DNA from: Thermobifida alba
GTDB lineage: Bacteria; Actinomycetota; Actinomycetes; Streptosporangiales; Streptosporangiaceae
DNA: 64,000 nt
Reading direction: 5' to 3'
Assembly: GCF_023208015.1 (NCBI RefSeq)
Contig: NZ_CP051627.1
Span: 806,001-870,000, forward strand
Shown: positions 8,742-17,022 of the stretch, one piece after another
Layout of the letters: every line of letters begins with the position of its first letter
Numbering within the stretch: position 1 is the stretch's first letter
Program-made: the position numbers and the translations under genes
The notes under the pieces: generated by a model
What the model saw: the letters and a program-made list of their open reading frames with translations, nothing else
Databases searched by the model: none
What the model was told of the DNA's origin: nothing

Positions 8742-10559
8742 TCAGCAGACCTCGTCGCTGCGCCGGTGCCCGTCGTGGTGGGACAGGTTCAGCGCCGTCG
8801 TCACCAGCGGGAAGTGGCTGAACGCCTGCGGGAAGTTGCCGACCTGGCGGCCGATGCGCGGGTCGTACTCCTCGGCGAGCAGACCCACGTCGTTGCGGAG
8901 CGCCAGCAGCCGCTCGAACAGCTCCCGCGCCTCCTTCTCCCGGCCGATCGACAGCAGCGCGTTGGCCAGCCAGAAGCTGCACGCCAGGAACGCGCCCTCG
9001 TCACCGGGCAGCTTGTCGGCGGCGTCCTCCAGGCCGGTGCGGTAGCGCAGCACGAAGCCGTCCACCATGAGGTCCTCGCGGATCGCCTCGATGGTGCCGA
9101 TCACCCGCGGGTCGTCGTAGGGCAGGAAGCCCACCTCGGGGATGAGCAGCAGCGCCGCGTCCAGCTCCCGGCTGCCGTAGTACTGGGTGAAGGTGTTGCG
9201 TTCGGCGTCGTAGCCGTACTCGCACACCTCGGCGTGGATGGTGTCGCGCAGCGCCTTCCAGCGCTCCAGCGGCCCCTCCTTGCCGTACTCCTCGATCATC
9301 CGCACCGCCCGGTCGGCGGCGACCCACGCCATGACCTTGGAGTGCACGAAGTGCTGGCGCGGCCCGCGCACCTCCCACAGGCCCTCGTCCGGCTCCGACC
9401 AGCACCACTCCAGGTAGTTGACGAGGGAGCGCTGCAGGCCCCACACGTGCTCGCCCGCGCTCATCCCTGACTTCTGCGCGAGGTACAGCACCTCCATGAC
9501 CTCGCCGTAGACGTCGAGCTGGTACTGGCCCACGGCGGCGTTGCCGATGCGCACCGGCCGCGAGTCCTCGTAGCCGGGCAGCCAGTCGGCCTCCCACTCG
9601 GTCAGCCGCCGTTCGCCGCGCACCCCGTACATGATCTGGATGTGCTGGGGCTCCCCGGCGACGGCCCGCACCAGCCACTCCCGCCAGGCGTGCGCCTCGT
9701 CGGTGTAGCCGCTGCGGATCAGCGCCTCCAGGGTGATGGTGGCGTCGCGCAGCCAGCAGTAGCGGTAGTCCCAGTTGCGCACGCCGCCGATGTCCTCGGG
9801 CAGCGAGGTGGTGGGCGCCGCCACGATGCCGCCGGTGGGCCGGTAGGTGAGGGCCTTGAGGGTGATCAGGGAGCGCACCACGGCGTCGCGGTAGCGGCCC
9901 TGGTAGGTGCACTGGGACACCCAGTCGCGCCAGAACCGCTCGGTCTGCGCGAGGGCCTTCTCCGCGTCGAGGTGGTCGGACTCCTGGACGTGCGAGGGGT
10001 GCCAGGCCATCACGAACGGGATGCGCTGGCCCGCGGTGACGGTGAAGTCCGCGTCGTGCATGAAGTTGTGGCCCTCCAGCGGCACCGGCCCGCTCAGCCA
10101 CACCGAGTCGGGTCCGGCGACGGCCACCACCTCGCTGTCGATGCGGTGGATCCACGGCACCACGTTGCCGTAGTCGAACCGCAGCCGGATGGCGGTCCGC
10201 ATCGGCACGGTCCCGCTCACGCCCTCGACGATGCGCACCAGGTGGGGGTGGCCGCCGCGCGGGGGCATGAAGTCGATGAGCCGCACGGTCCCGGTGGGGG
10301 TGTCCCACTCGCTCTCCAGGATCAGCGTCTCGTGGCGGTAGCGGCGGCGGGTGGCCCGGGGCTCCCCGACCGCGGGACGGATCCACCAGTTGCCGTTCTG
10401 CTCGTCTCCCAGCAGGGCGGCGAAGCACGCGGGGGAGTCGAAGTGCGGCAGGCACATCCAGTCGACCGACCCGTCTCGCCCGACCAGGGCAGCGGTCTGC
10501 ATGTCGCCGATCATCGCGTAGTCCTCGATCAGTGCGGACACGCCGATCACCCCCATCAA
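8742..10559 (-). CDS. Glycoside hydrolase family 15 (glucoamylase/trehalase-like)
   Basis: 605 residues with the two-part GH15 layout: an N-terminal beta domain (MIGDMQTAALVGRDGSVDW, residues about 16-35) and a C-terminal (alpha/alpha)6 barrel. Diagnostic segments are NWDYRYCWLRDATITLEAL, QYQLDVYGEVMEVLYLAQKSG and LAEEYDPRIGRQVGNFPQAFSH. In actinobacteria related proteins hydrolyse trehalose; others act on alpha-glucans. It has no signal peptide, so it is likely cytoplasmic. The exact start is uncertain because several ATG/GTG codons lie within the first 10 codons. The gene ends 26 bp upstream of the MgtC-like gene on the same strand. Confidence 0.93.
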   Translation of the reverse strand: MMGVIGVSALIEDYAMIGDMQTAALVGRDGSVDWMCLPHFDSPACFAALLGDEQNGNWWIRPAVGEPRATRRRYRHETLILESEWDTPTGTVRLIDFMPPRGGHPHLVRIVEGVSGTVPMRTAIRLRFDYGNVVPWIHRIDSEVVAVAGPDSVWLSGPVPLEGHNFMHDADFTVTAGQRIPFVMAWHPSHVQESDHLDAEKALAQTERFWRDWVSQCTYQGRYRDAVVRSLITLKALTYRPTGGIVAAPTTSLPEDIGGVRNWDYRYCWLRDATITLEALIRSGYTDEAHAWREWLVRAVAGEPQHIQIMYGVRGERRLTEWEADWLPGYEDSRPVRIGNAAVGQYQLDVYGEVMEVLYLAQKSGMSAGEHVWGLQRSLVNYLEWCWSEPDEGLWEVRGPRQHFVHSKVMAWVAADRAVRMIEEYGKEGPLERWKALRDTIHAEVCEYGYDAERNTFTQYYGSRELDAALLLIPEVGFLPYDDPRVIGTIEAIREDLMVDGFVLRYRTGLEDAADKLPGDEGAFLACSFWLANALLSIGREKEARELFERLLALRNDVGLLAEEYDPRIGRQVGNFPQAFSHFPLVTTALNLSHHDGHRRSDEVC

Positions 10560-10857
10560 GTGTTTGCGGATGGCCCCGTGCGTGGACGGGTCGCCGAATG
10601 CGGGGGTGCGGCGGTGGTTCCCCCACGCGCAGCCCCCCGGGCTCTGTTGGAGGCAACGTTAGTCATGCCGGAGCGTGTCTGTTGCCACCTAGACCGATGT
10701 ATAGGTCACGTTCCCGACACAACGCTCACGAAGAGGAGATTTCAGCGGAAAGAAGGGTAGGTAAGAATCTCATTGCGTCGTTCGTGTGCATTGTCCCTTT
10801 CTGTCGCCGGAGGCCCCCCGGGGGGCCGGGCGGCGACGGCGGCCCCGTCCCTCCACG
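10560..10857. other. Intergenic region upstream of the GH15 gene
   Basis: No gene is supported here. It should hold the GH15 promoter (minus strand). A lower-GC stretch (about 10670-10800) contains GAAGAGGAG-type purine tracts but no ORF with family resemblance. Confidence 0.5.
10812..10827 (-). terminator. Perfect 16-bp GC palindrome after the YczE-like gene
   Basis: GGCCCCCCGGGGGGCC is self-complementary and lies 31 bp beyond the stop of the YczE-like gene. There is no T-tract, so it may be a simple GC-hairpin terminator of the actinobacterial kind. Confidence 0.35.
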
Positions 10858-11529
10858 CTATCCGCCCGCGCGCCGGTCCGCGCGCAGTATCGGCAGGAAG
10901 ACCTGGGTCAACGGCCCGATCGCCACCGCGAACAGCAGGGTGCCCACCCCCACTGTCCCGCCCAGGGCGAACCCGGCGGCGACCACGGCCACCTCGATGA
11001 GCGTGCGGGCCGCCAGGATCGACATGCCGCGGTCGGCCAGCCCCGTCATCAGCCCGTCGCGGGGGCCGGGCCCCAGCCCCGCGCCGATGTACAGGCCGCT
11101 GCCCGCGGCCACCGCCACGATCCCCGCCGCCAGCAGCGCCACCTGCCCCGCCAGGGTCTGGGGCACGGGCAGCCACAGCAGCGACACGTCCATCGCCGTG
11201 CCGACGCCCACCACGTTGAGCAGGGTGCCCAGCCCGGCGCGCTGCCGCAGCGGAATCCACAGGACGATCACCGCGGCCCCGGTGACCACCGCCCACGTGC
11301 CGATGGACCAGCCGGTGCGCAGGTGCAGGCCCTGGTGCAGCACGTCCCACGGGGCCACGCCCAGTCCGGTGACCACCTGCGCGGCCAGGCCGAGGCCGAA
11401 CAGGTACAGGCCGACGCACAGCTGCACCAGGCGGCGCAGCCGGGGAGGGGGCAGCAGGGGGGTGATGAAGGCCCGGTCGACCAGGGAGCGCCAGCGGGCG
11501 GACGGGCCGCCGGGGGGAGTCGGTCGTGT
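10858..11529 (-). CDS. YczE/YitT-like integral membrane protein
   Basis: 223 residues with about five membrane helices. The signature GLGVAPWDVLHQGL after the first helix and GAGLGPGPRDGLMTGLADRG in the fourth are typical of the YczE/YyaS group. The function of this family is not established; Bacillus YczE lies beside surfactin genes and affects their output. The ATG at 11529 is used because AGGA stands 8 nt before it; a GTG at 11574 gives a 15-residue extension. It lies downstream of the hydrolase gene on the same strand with about 105 bp between. Confidence 0.8.
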   Translation of the reverse strand, partial: TRPTPPGGPSARWRSLVDRAFITPLLPPPRLRRLVQLCVGLYLFGLGLAAQVVTGLGVAPWDVLHQGLHLRTGWSIGTWAVVTGAAVIVLWIPLRQRAGLGTLLNVVGVGTAMDVSLLWLPVPQTLAGQVALLAAGIVAVAAGSGLYIGAGLGPGPRDGLMTGLADRGMSILAARTLIEVAVVAAGFALGGTVGVGTLLFAVAIGPLTQVFLPILRADRRAGG

Positions 11530-11634
11530 CATGGGCACGATCCTGGCGTGCCGCCGCCCCGAAGGGGTAATCACGACAGAACGGGATGGAACGGAAAGGG
11601 TTGTCCGTCGTTCCGCGGGCGCCGCCCGGTGGGC

Positions 11635-12471
11635 TCACCGCTCCCCGCGCGCCCCCGCGACCACCCGCGCGGCGAAGCGGGACACCTCCGCCAGCACCTC
11701 CTCGCGGTTGGTCTCGTTGAACACCTCGTGCCGCGCCCCGGGGAAGACCCGCGCCGCCGTGTCGGGACCGGCCAGGGCGAGGACGCCGCGCAGCGTGCCC
11801 TCCAGGGGCACCAGGCGGTCGTCGGAGCCGTGCAGCCACAGCAGCGGCACCCCGACCCGCCCGGCCGCCGCGGCGCGGTCCAGCTCCACGCGCAACGCCC
11901 GCACGGTGGGCCGCTTGAACGGGCCGTGCCAGACCAGTTCGTCGGCGGCGTAGGCCGCGCCGACCCCGGGGTCGCGCGACAGCGTCGCCGGGTCGACGGG
12001 CTCGTCGGGGATCTCGTCCGCCTCCAGCAGGCGGTCCACGACCGCCCACTCGCCCAGCACCGGGCCGCTCAGCACCAGGCCCGCCACCTCGCCGGGGTGG
12101 GTCTGCGCGTAGCGGGCGGCGACCAGCCCGCCCATGGAGTGTCCGACCAGCACCAGCGGCAGCGACCGGTAGGCGCTGCGCGCCTGGGTGACCACGCGGT
12201 GCACGTCCTCGACGATCCCGGCGAAGTCCTCGACCAGCACCCGCTCGCCCGACGACAGCCCGTGGCCCCGGTGGTCGGCGCCGTAGCAGACCGCGCCGTG
12301 CTCGCACAGCCAGCGCGCCACGTGCTCGTAGCGCCCGATGTGCTCGCCGTAGCCGTGCACCAGCACCACCAGGTGGTCGGGTTCGGCCTCGGCGTGCGCC
12401 CACGCCCGCACGTGCAGCCGCTGCGAGCCCTGCGGCCCGCCGGGCAGGTTCCAGTCGCGCACGCTGATCAC
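11635..12471 (-). CDS. Alpha/beta hydrolase, monoacylglycerol lipase-like
   Basis: 278 residues. It shows the oxyanion segment HGYGEHIGRYEHVARWL, the DHRGHGLSSGERVLVEDF segment, nucleophile elbow GHSMGG (about residues 111-116, Ser113), the acid in HGSDDRLVP, and the C-terminal His in FPGARHEVFNETNRE. These fit the serine aminopeptidase S33/monoacylglycerol lipase group, whose members cleave lipid esters. There is no signal peptide. It diverges from moaA; the 150-bp gap carries a TAGGGT -10 box facing moaA. Confidence 0.92.
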   Translation of the reverse strand: MISVRDWNLPGGPQGSQRLHVRAWAHAEAEPDHLVVLVHGYGEHIGRYEHVARWLCEHGAVCYGADHRGHGLSSGERVLVEDFAGIVEDVHRVVTQARSAYRSLPLVLVGHSMGGLVAARYAQTHPGEVAGLVLSGPVLGEWAVVDRLLEADEIPDEPVDPATLSRDPGVGAAYAADELVWHGPFKRPTVRALRVELDRAAAAGRVGVPLLWLHGSDDRLVPLEGTLRGVLALAGPDTAARVFPGARHEVFNETNREEVLAEVSRFAARVVAGARGER

Positions 12472-12581
12472 AACAGCCCCTCTCCGTGCCGTGCCTGTCG
12501 CCTCCCGACGATAACGGGCCTGCGCCCCGCGGCGGCGGCGCCCCGGCCGTCGCCGCCCCCGCGGGCGCGGCGCGCACTAGC

Positions 12582-12587
12582 TAGGGT
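12582..12587 (+). promoter_or_regulatory. -10 box of moaA
   Basis: TAGGGT lies about 48 nt before the moaA start. A transcript starting near 12594 would carry the GGGAGG ribosome site at 12621-12626. Confidence 0.4.
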
Positions 12588-12634
12588 GGGAGGCCACGGT
12601 CCCGCGCCCCGACACGTCACGGGAGGTGACGCCG

Positions 12635-13624
12635 GTGCTGTCCGACGCCTACGGCAGGATCGCCACCGACCTGAGAGTCTCCCTCACCGACCGGTGCAAC
12701 CTGCGCTGCACCTACTGCATGCCGCCGGAGGGGCTGGACTGGCTGCCCGGGCCGGAGCTGCTCACCGACGAGGAGGTCGTCCGCCTCGTCCGGGTCGGCG
12801 TGACCCTGCTGGGCATCCGCGAGGTGCGGTTCACCGGCGGCGAGCCGCTGCTGCGCCGCGGCCTGCCCGGCATCGTCGCGGCCGCCGCCGCGCTGGAGCC
12901 GCGCCCCAGGACCGCGCTCACCACCAACGGCATCGGCCTGGCGCGGCTGGCGCCCGCGCTGGCCGAGGCGGGCCTGGACCGCGTCAACGTCTCCCTGGAC
13001 ACCCTCGACGCCGACGTGTTCGAGAGGCTGACGCGCCGGCGGCGGCTGGACGACGTGCTGGCGGGCCTGGCGGGGGCGGCCCGGGCCGGACTGACGCCGG
13101 TGAAGGTCAACGCGGTCCTGATGCGCGGCGTCAACGACCACGAGGCGGCCGACCTGCTCGCCTACTGCCTGGAACACGGCTACCAGCTGCGGTTCATCGA
13201 GCAGATGCCGCTGGACGCCCAGCACGGCTGGCAGCGCGAGAGCATGGTCACCGCCGACGAGATCCTGGACCGCCTCAGCGCCGCCCACACCCTCACCCCC
13301 GCCGGCGGGGCCGCACGCGGCAGCGCCCCGGCGGAGCTGTTCCTCGTCGACGGCGGCCCCGCCACGGTCGGCGTCATCGGCTCGGTCACCCGCCCGTTCT
13401 GCGGGGCCTGCGACCGGGTGCGGCTCACCGCCGACGGCCAGGTCCGCAACTGCCTGTTCGCCCGCGAGGAGTCCGACCTGCGCGGCCCGCTGCGCGCGGG
13501 CGCCACCGACGCCGAACTCGCCGAGCGGTGGCGCGCCGCGGTCGCCACGAAACGGCCCGGCCACGGCATCGACGACCCCGGCTTCCTGCAACCGGCCCGC
13601 CCCATGTCCGCCATCGGCGGCTGA
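12635..13624 (+). CDS. moaA: GTP 3',8-cyclase, molybdenum cofactor synthesis
   Basis: 329 residues. It is a radical-SAM enzyme that converts GTP to 3',8-cyclo-H2GTP, the first step of molybdopterin synthesis. The N-terminal 4Fe-4S motif is CxxxCxxC (Cys21, Cys25, Cys28), followed by FTGGEPLLR. The C-terminal cluster motif is CGACDRVRLTADGQVRNC, which binds GTP. It ends in GG, required in MoaA. GTG 12635 is preferred because GGGAGG lies 8 nt upstream; GTG 12626 overlaps that site. A second cofactor gene, mobA, lies in this window at 62240. Confidence 0.97.
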   Translation: MLSDAYGRIATDLRVSLTDRCNLRCTYCMPPEGLDWLPGPELLTDEEVVRLVRVGVTLLGIREVRFTGGEPLLRRGLPGIVAAAAALEPRPRTALTTNGIGLARLAPALAEAGLDRVNVSLDTLDADVFERLTRRRRLDDVLAGLAGAARAGLTPVKVNAVLMRGVNDHEAADLLAYCLEHGYQLRFIEQMPLDAQHGWQRESMVTADEILDRLSAAHTLTPAGGAARGSAPAELFLVDGGPATVGVIGSVTRPFCGACDRVRLTADGQVRNCLFAREESDLRGPLRAGATDAELAERWRAAVATKRPGHGIDDPGFLQPARPMSAIGG

Positions 13625-13628
13625 CAAC

Positions 13629-14223
13629 TTACCCTGATAGAGGGTCCCTGGCTTTTCCGATGCTGCTGGAGTGGTCTCTGACGCACGTGGTGGGCGGTGC
13701 CAGTGTGCGCAGTAGAGAGGCTAATACGTGTTTGCGCATGATCCACTGGTGATCGCCGGTTCTGATTGCCTTCCGAACGTTGTGGAGCGTGTACCCTGCC
13801 GTTTTCTGTTCGCGGAGCAACCATGCCTTACGGAAGTACGTGAAGATGGCGGGAATTTGGGAGCTGGATAGATCGGTGGTCCGTCCTAGTACTGTCAAGG
13901 GCAGAAACCAGCGCCGGAACAGAATGCGCTGGTGGTCCGCTGGGTCGACGTCCGTCAGGCGCACGGCAGGGGCGGGAACGCGGCCATGTGGGCCATAGCG
14001 CAGGCGGATGCCCTCGTGTTCCCGGAACAGGAGACCGTGGGCGGCAATGTTGGCTATCGCCTTGGGAGTGGCGGTCATGACGATCTCAGTGCCCCGCAGA
14101 CGGCGAGTTTCAGCAAGAGCGGCTATGTGTACCGCTGCTCGTGCGTCTAGAACCGATCTCATTGTCAGCCAGTAGATAGTCGCGGTCCCGTACCAGAGTG
14201 GTGCCGAGGAACGCCGTGGTCAT
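13629..14223 (-). pseudogene. Unknown gene, apparently frameshifted near its start
   Basis: An ATG at 14223 lies 2 nt after the stop of the phosphotransferase gene, as expected for translational coupling. It reads MTTAFLGTTLVRDRDYLLADNE and then hits a stop after about 37 codons. One base out of frame, from ATG 14162, an open frame of 177 residues runs to 13629 (MRSVLDARAAVHIAALAETRRL...). I do not recognise the protein. Two parts in adjacent frames joined at about 14162 suggest a frameshift; alternatively the gene simply starts at 14162, which has no clear ribosome site. Its GC is lower than in the neighbouring genes. Confidence 0.5.
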
Positions 14224-14225
14224 GT

Positions 14226-15179
14226 TCACCCGTCTTTCCGGTCGTAGTCGGTGGGGAAGGCCGTCAGGGTGGGAAACGCCGCGGTGTCGATCCGGTGGTC
14301 ACGTTCGTAGGAGTCGAGGCCTAGGGCGAGCAGTTTTCTGCGGTAAGCCCACTTGGCTCGTTTGCGTCGATCGTTTGGGTCTTTCGGGCGCATTAGGGCG
14401 AGGAAGAAGAAGCACTTGACCAGCAGGAAGTCGCCAAGGAAACGACTCAGACGGAGACCGGCCAGATTCTCGCTGACCTCGTCCAGAGCAGCGAGGTAGG
14501 ACCGGCGCTGGCTGCGGGTGAAGATGTAGCCTCTGTCACCACCTTTGAACGCTGCGATATCGAGCATCGGATACACGTCGAACCCGACAGGAACCAAGGC
14601 GTGGTGCTGCCAGTCGATGACTCCGGTGGGAAAGACGTTGGGTAAGCCGTAGTCGAGGTGGCCGAACGACACCGGAACCCCGCTCAGCCGAGTGGAGACT
14701 GTATCCAGGGCTGTACATGTCCGGTGGGTGTCCAGATCGGGGTTTTCGGCGAACACGGTGTCGACGAAGCCGGCTCACCTCACCCAGTCCGCCGCCTGTC
14801 CGGAGGGCTCGGCTGTACGAAGCTGGGCAGTCAGTAGCCGGGCGGAGACTTTTGCTGCTGTGTCCACTGTGGTCTGACGCACGGCTCCGGTCTCCTGGGT
14901 GTCGCGTATCGCCATATCGTGCAGCGACTGTGTGCCCAGGCTCTGCTCGACGAAGAAGAACCCTTCCTGCCCCCGACCGGTCTGCACGATTCGAGGCACC
15001 GGGAAACCCTGCTCTGCCAGCATGCGCTGGAAGCGGGCCTCGTCGCGCACCTCAATCCCGCCGGTCCGCTTGAACAGGGTGCCATCCCTGGAACGCCAGA
15101 CTGCTCCCCCTGCTGCGGTCCGGGGCTTGACCAACTTCCAGGTGTCCAACACGCTCTCCCGTTCGCTCGCAACTGCCAA
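14226..15179 (-). pseudogene. Phosphotransferase (APH-fold kinase) gene split by an in-frame TGA
   Basis: One frame runs from GTG/ATG 15179 to 14226 (318 codons) with a single TGA at 14777-14775. The N-terminal part (134 residues) has a kinase-like N-lobe with TWKLVKPRTAAGGAVWRSRDG. After the stop the frame continues AGFVDTVFAENPDL and includes GHLDYGLPNVFPTGVIDWQ. This equals the catalytic H-x-D-x(4)-N and GVIDW motifs of aminoglycoside/choline phosphotransferase-fold kinases. The join WVR-stop-AGF suggests Arg CGA mutated to TGA. It is downstream of the Scr1-type regulator, after three AGACT repeats at 11-bp spacing. Confidence 0.7.
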
Positions 15180-15190
15180 GACAGTAAATC

Positions 15191-15217
15191 AGACTAAATT
15201 AAGACTAGTAAAAGACT
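15191..15217. promoter_or_regulatory. Three AGACT repeats at exact 11-bp spacing (candidate operator)
   Basis: AGACT occurs at 15191, 15202 and 15213 on the plus strand in an AT-rich gap between the regulator gene and the phosphotransferase gene. The 11-bp period puts all three on one face of the helix. The same motif, inverted, repeats upstream of the regulator (16109-16138). Confidence 0.5.
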
Positions 15218-15249
15218 TGGCTGTGTCCAAGAGAGCGAGATGGAGCCGC

Positions 15250-16107
15250 TCAGTATCCGTCGTTGATCCGTTGTCGCAGTGCGAGCAGGAAGTCGCGGGT
15301 GTCCGCCACGGACAGAGCGCGTTCGGTGAAGCGTTGATGGAGGACACGGTAGGCGGCGACCTCGTCAGGGTCGGTCAAGATGAGCTCGCGGGTATGGGTC
15401 TCAACAATGACACGGGACTCCTCGTCCTCCTCATACAGGAGAAAGCCGTGGGAGGGCACCGCGCCGGAAGGAGCGTCCAGAGGCAGCACCCGGATAGTGA
15501 CGTTGGGCAGGGTAGCCACCGACAGCAAACGGTCGATCTGAGGCAGCAGTACGGAGCGCTCCTCGGCGTGCCACCACAGCGCGGCTTCGGTGAGCACGAA
15601 CGCGAAGCCGGTCTGCTCCCGATAGAGTGCTTCCTGCCGTCGCAGGCGTTCGGCCACTGCCGCTGCGACGTCCCCTCGTCCCGAGAGGTCGGCGAGCGCG
15701 AGCACTTGGCGCGCGTAAGCAGCCGTTTGCAACAGTCCCGGCACCAAGGTGGGTTGGAAAGACCGGACCAGAGCGGCGCGCTCTTCGATCGCGGCGATTT
15801 CGCATTGCCGACGCGCCAGGCCTCCTTGGTGCGAGACCCGCCAGTGCCGTGCCTCCACCAGTGCGGCCTCGGCCAACTCCGTCACCCTGGTCAGTGCAGC
15901 CGTATTCGCGCCGCATACCCGTGCCCAGGACTCGGCGTCGCTTAGGGAAGGACGAGTACGGCCTCGTTCGATCTTGGAGACTTTTGACTGCGACCAGCCC
16001 AGTATGGTGGCCAGTTGCTCTCCCGACCTGCCACTGTCCAACCGGAGGGAGCGCAGGAGTCGCGCCAGTTCTGCACGGGCCGCGTGTTGCTGGATCGACT
16101 CAGACAA
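15250..16107 (-). CDS. Scr1-type helix-turn-helix regulator
   Basis: 285 residues. The N-terminal HTH (about 13-70) reads LRLDSGRSGEQLATILGWSQSKVSKIERGRTRPS. The rest is the DUF5753/Scr1-like effector region, with FQPTLVPGLLQTAAYARQVL and EAALWWHAEERSVLLPQIDRLL followed by VTIRVLPLD. Proteins of this kind (WhiJ family of Streptomyces) work with small DUF397 partners. The start is a TTG at 16107 with an AAGGAAG site just upstream. The start region overlaps a cluster of AGTCT repeats, so it is probably self-regulated. It diverges from a DUF6879-DUF397 pair. Confidence 0.9.
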   Translation of the reverse strand: MSESIQQHAARAELARLLRSLRLDSGRSGEQLATILGWSQSKVSKIERGRTRPSLSDAESWARVCGANTAALTRVTELAEAALVEARHWRVSHQGGLARRQCEIAAIEERAALVRSFQPTLVPGLLQTAAYARQVLALADLSGRGDVAAAVAERLRRQEALYREQTGFAFVLTEAALWWHAEERSVLLPQIDRLLSVATLPNVTIRVLPLDAPSGAVPSHGFLLYEEDEESRVIVETHTRELILTDPDEVAAYRVLHQRFTERALSVADTRDFLLALRQRINDGY

Positions 16108-16108
16108 A

Positions 16109-16138
16109 AGTCTTCCTTTTCTAGTCTTTTTCTAGTCT
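16109..16138. promoter_or_regulatory. Three AGTCT repeats upstream of the Scr1-type regulator (candidate operator)
   Basis: AGTCT occurs at 16109, 16123 and 16134 (spacing 14 and 11 bp) in a T-rich segment over the regulator's start. It is the reverse complement of the AGACT triplet after the same gene. Confidence 0.5.
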
Positions 16139-16208
16139 AAGAGAGGGTGTTCGGGGAAGCACCCTACTCACAAGGACTACGGCCGCATCGCGGGGCGCAA
16201 GGAGCACC

Positions 16209-16754
16209 ATGAGCATCATCCCTCCCTCCGAATTTGCCGCACGTTTCCTCTCCTGGTTCCGCACCTCGGTGTTCCGCCTGGAGACCCTCGACGCCTACAC
16301 GGCCGACAACGAACGCGAGCCCTACCGCCGCTTCCTGGCGGGCCTCCCCCAGGACCTGGCGTGGCGGCGCCCCTGGCAGCGACTGGTCCGCGACATCCGC
16401 TCTAGCGGGCGCAGCATCGGCCGGGTCCACATCGTCCCCGACGAGCTGACCGACTACCTGAGGTTCGAGCTCACCTGCGCCTACCCCTCCAGCGTGGACG
16501 CCGGAGAGGACGTGCGCATCCTCGACCGGGCGACCGCCGACGCGCTGGGCCTGCCGGAGGCCGAGGACTACTGGCTGTTCGACGACGAGCGCTCGGCCCT
16601 GCTCCACTACGGCGACGGCGGGGAGTTCCTCGGCGTCGAGTTCGTCGGCCCGGAGCGCGTCGCCCGGCACGCCGCCTGGCGGCGCGCCGCCCAGGATGCC
16701 GCGATCCCGCTGGACGACTACCTCGAATCCGCTGGCCTGTCAGCCGAACGCTGA
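16209..16754 (+). CDS. DUF6879 family protein
   Basis: 181 residues beginning MSIIPPSEFAARFLSWFRTSVFRLETLDAY. It has the family's core RFLAGLPQ, RSIGRVHIVPDELTDYLRFEL and DYWLFDDERSALLHYGDGGEFLG. These proteins sit beside Scr1-type regulators and DUF397 proteins across actinobacteria; their biochemical role is unknown. A clear AAGGAG precedes the ATG. The DUF397 gene follows after 18 bp, so the two form an operon that diverges from the regulator. Confidence 0.88.
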   Translation: MSIIPPSEFAARFLSWFRTSVFRLETLDAYTADNEREPYRRFLAGLPQDLAWRRPWQRLVRDIRSSGRSIGRVHIVPDELTDYLRFELTCAYPSSVDAGEDVRILDRATADALGLPEAEDYWLFDDERSALLHYGDGGEFLGVEFVGPERVARHAAWRRAAQDAAIPLDDYLESAGLSAER

Positions 16755-16772
16755 CCGATTCCTGGAGGAACC

Positions 16773-16970
16773 ATGAACGACCACCCGTTCACCGATGCTG
16801 ACTTCCGCAAGTCCGATCGCAGTGGCGACTACGGCTGCGTTGAGGCTGCCATCACCCATCACACCCCCAACATCATCGGCCTCCGCGACTCCGTACACCC
16901 TTACCAAACTGTTCTTTGCTTCTCTCCGAGGGAGTGGACCGCCTTCACTGCAGGACTGGACGAATTCTGA
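16773..16970 (+). CDS. DUF397 family protein
   Basis: 65 residues with the DUF397 layout: FRKSDRSGDYGCVEAAI near the N-terminus, GLRDSVHPYQTVLCFSPREWTAFTAGL at the C-terminus. DUF397 proteins are small partners of Scr1/WhiJ-type HTH regulators. A GGAGG stands 5 nt before the ATG. It is the second gene of the DUF6879-DUF397 pair. Confidence 0.88.
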   Translation: MNDHPFTDADFRKSDRSGDYGCVEAAITHHTPNIIGLRDSVHPYQTVLCFSPREWTAFTAGLDEF

Positions 16971-17022
16971 CCGTCCTTCGACGCTGCGGTGAGCGTGCCA
17001 TTGGTGGCAACCAGATGCCCGC

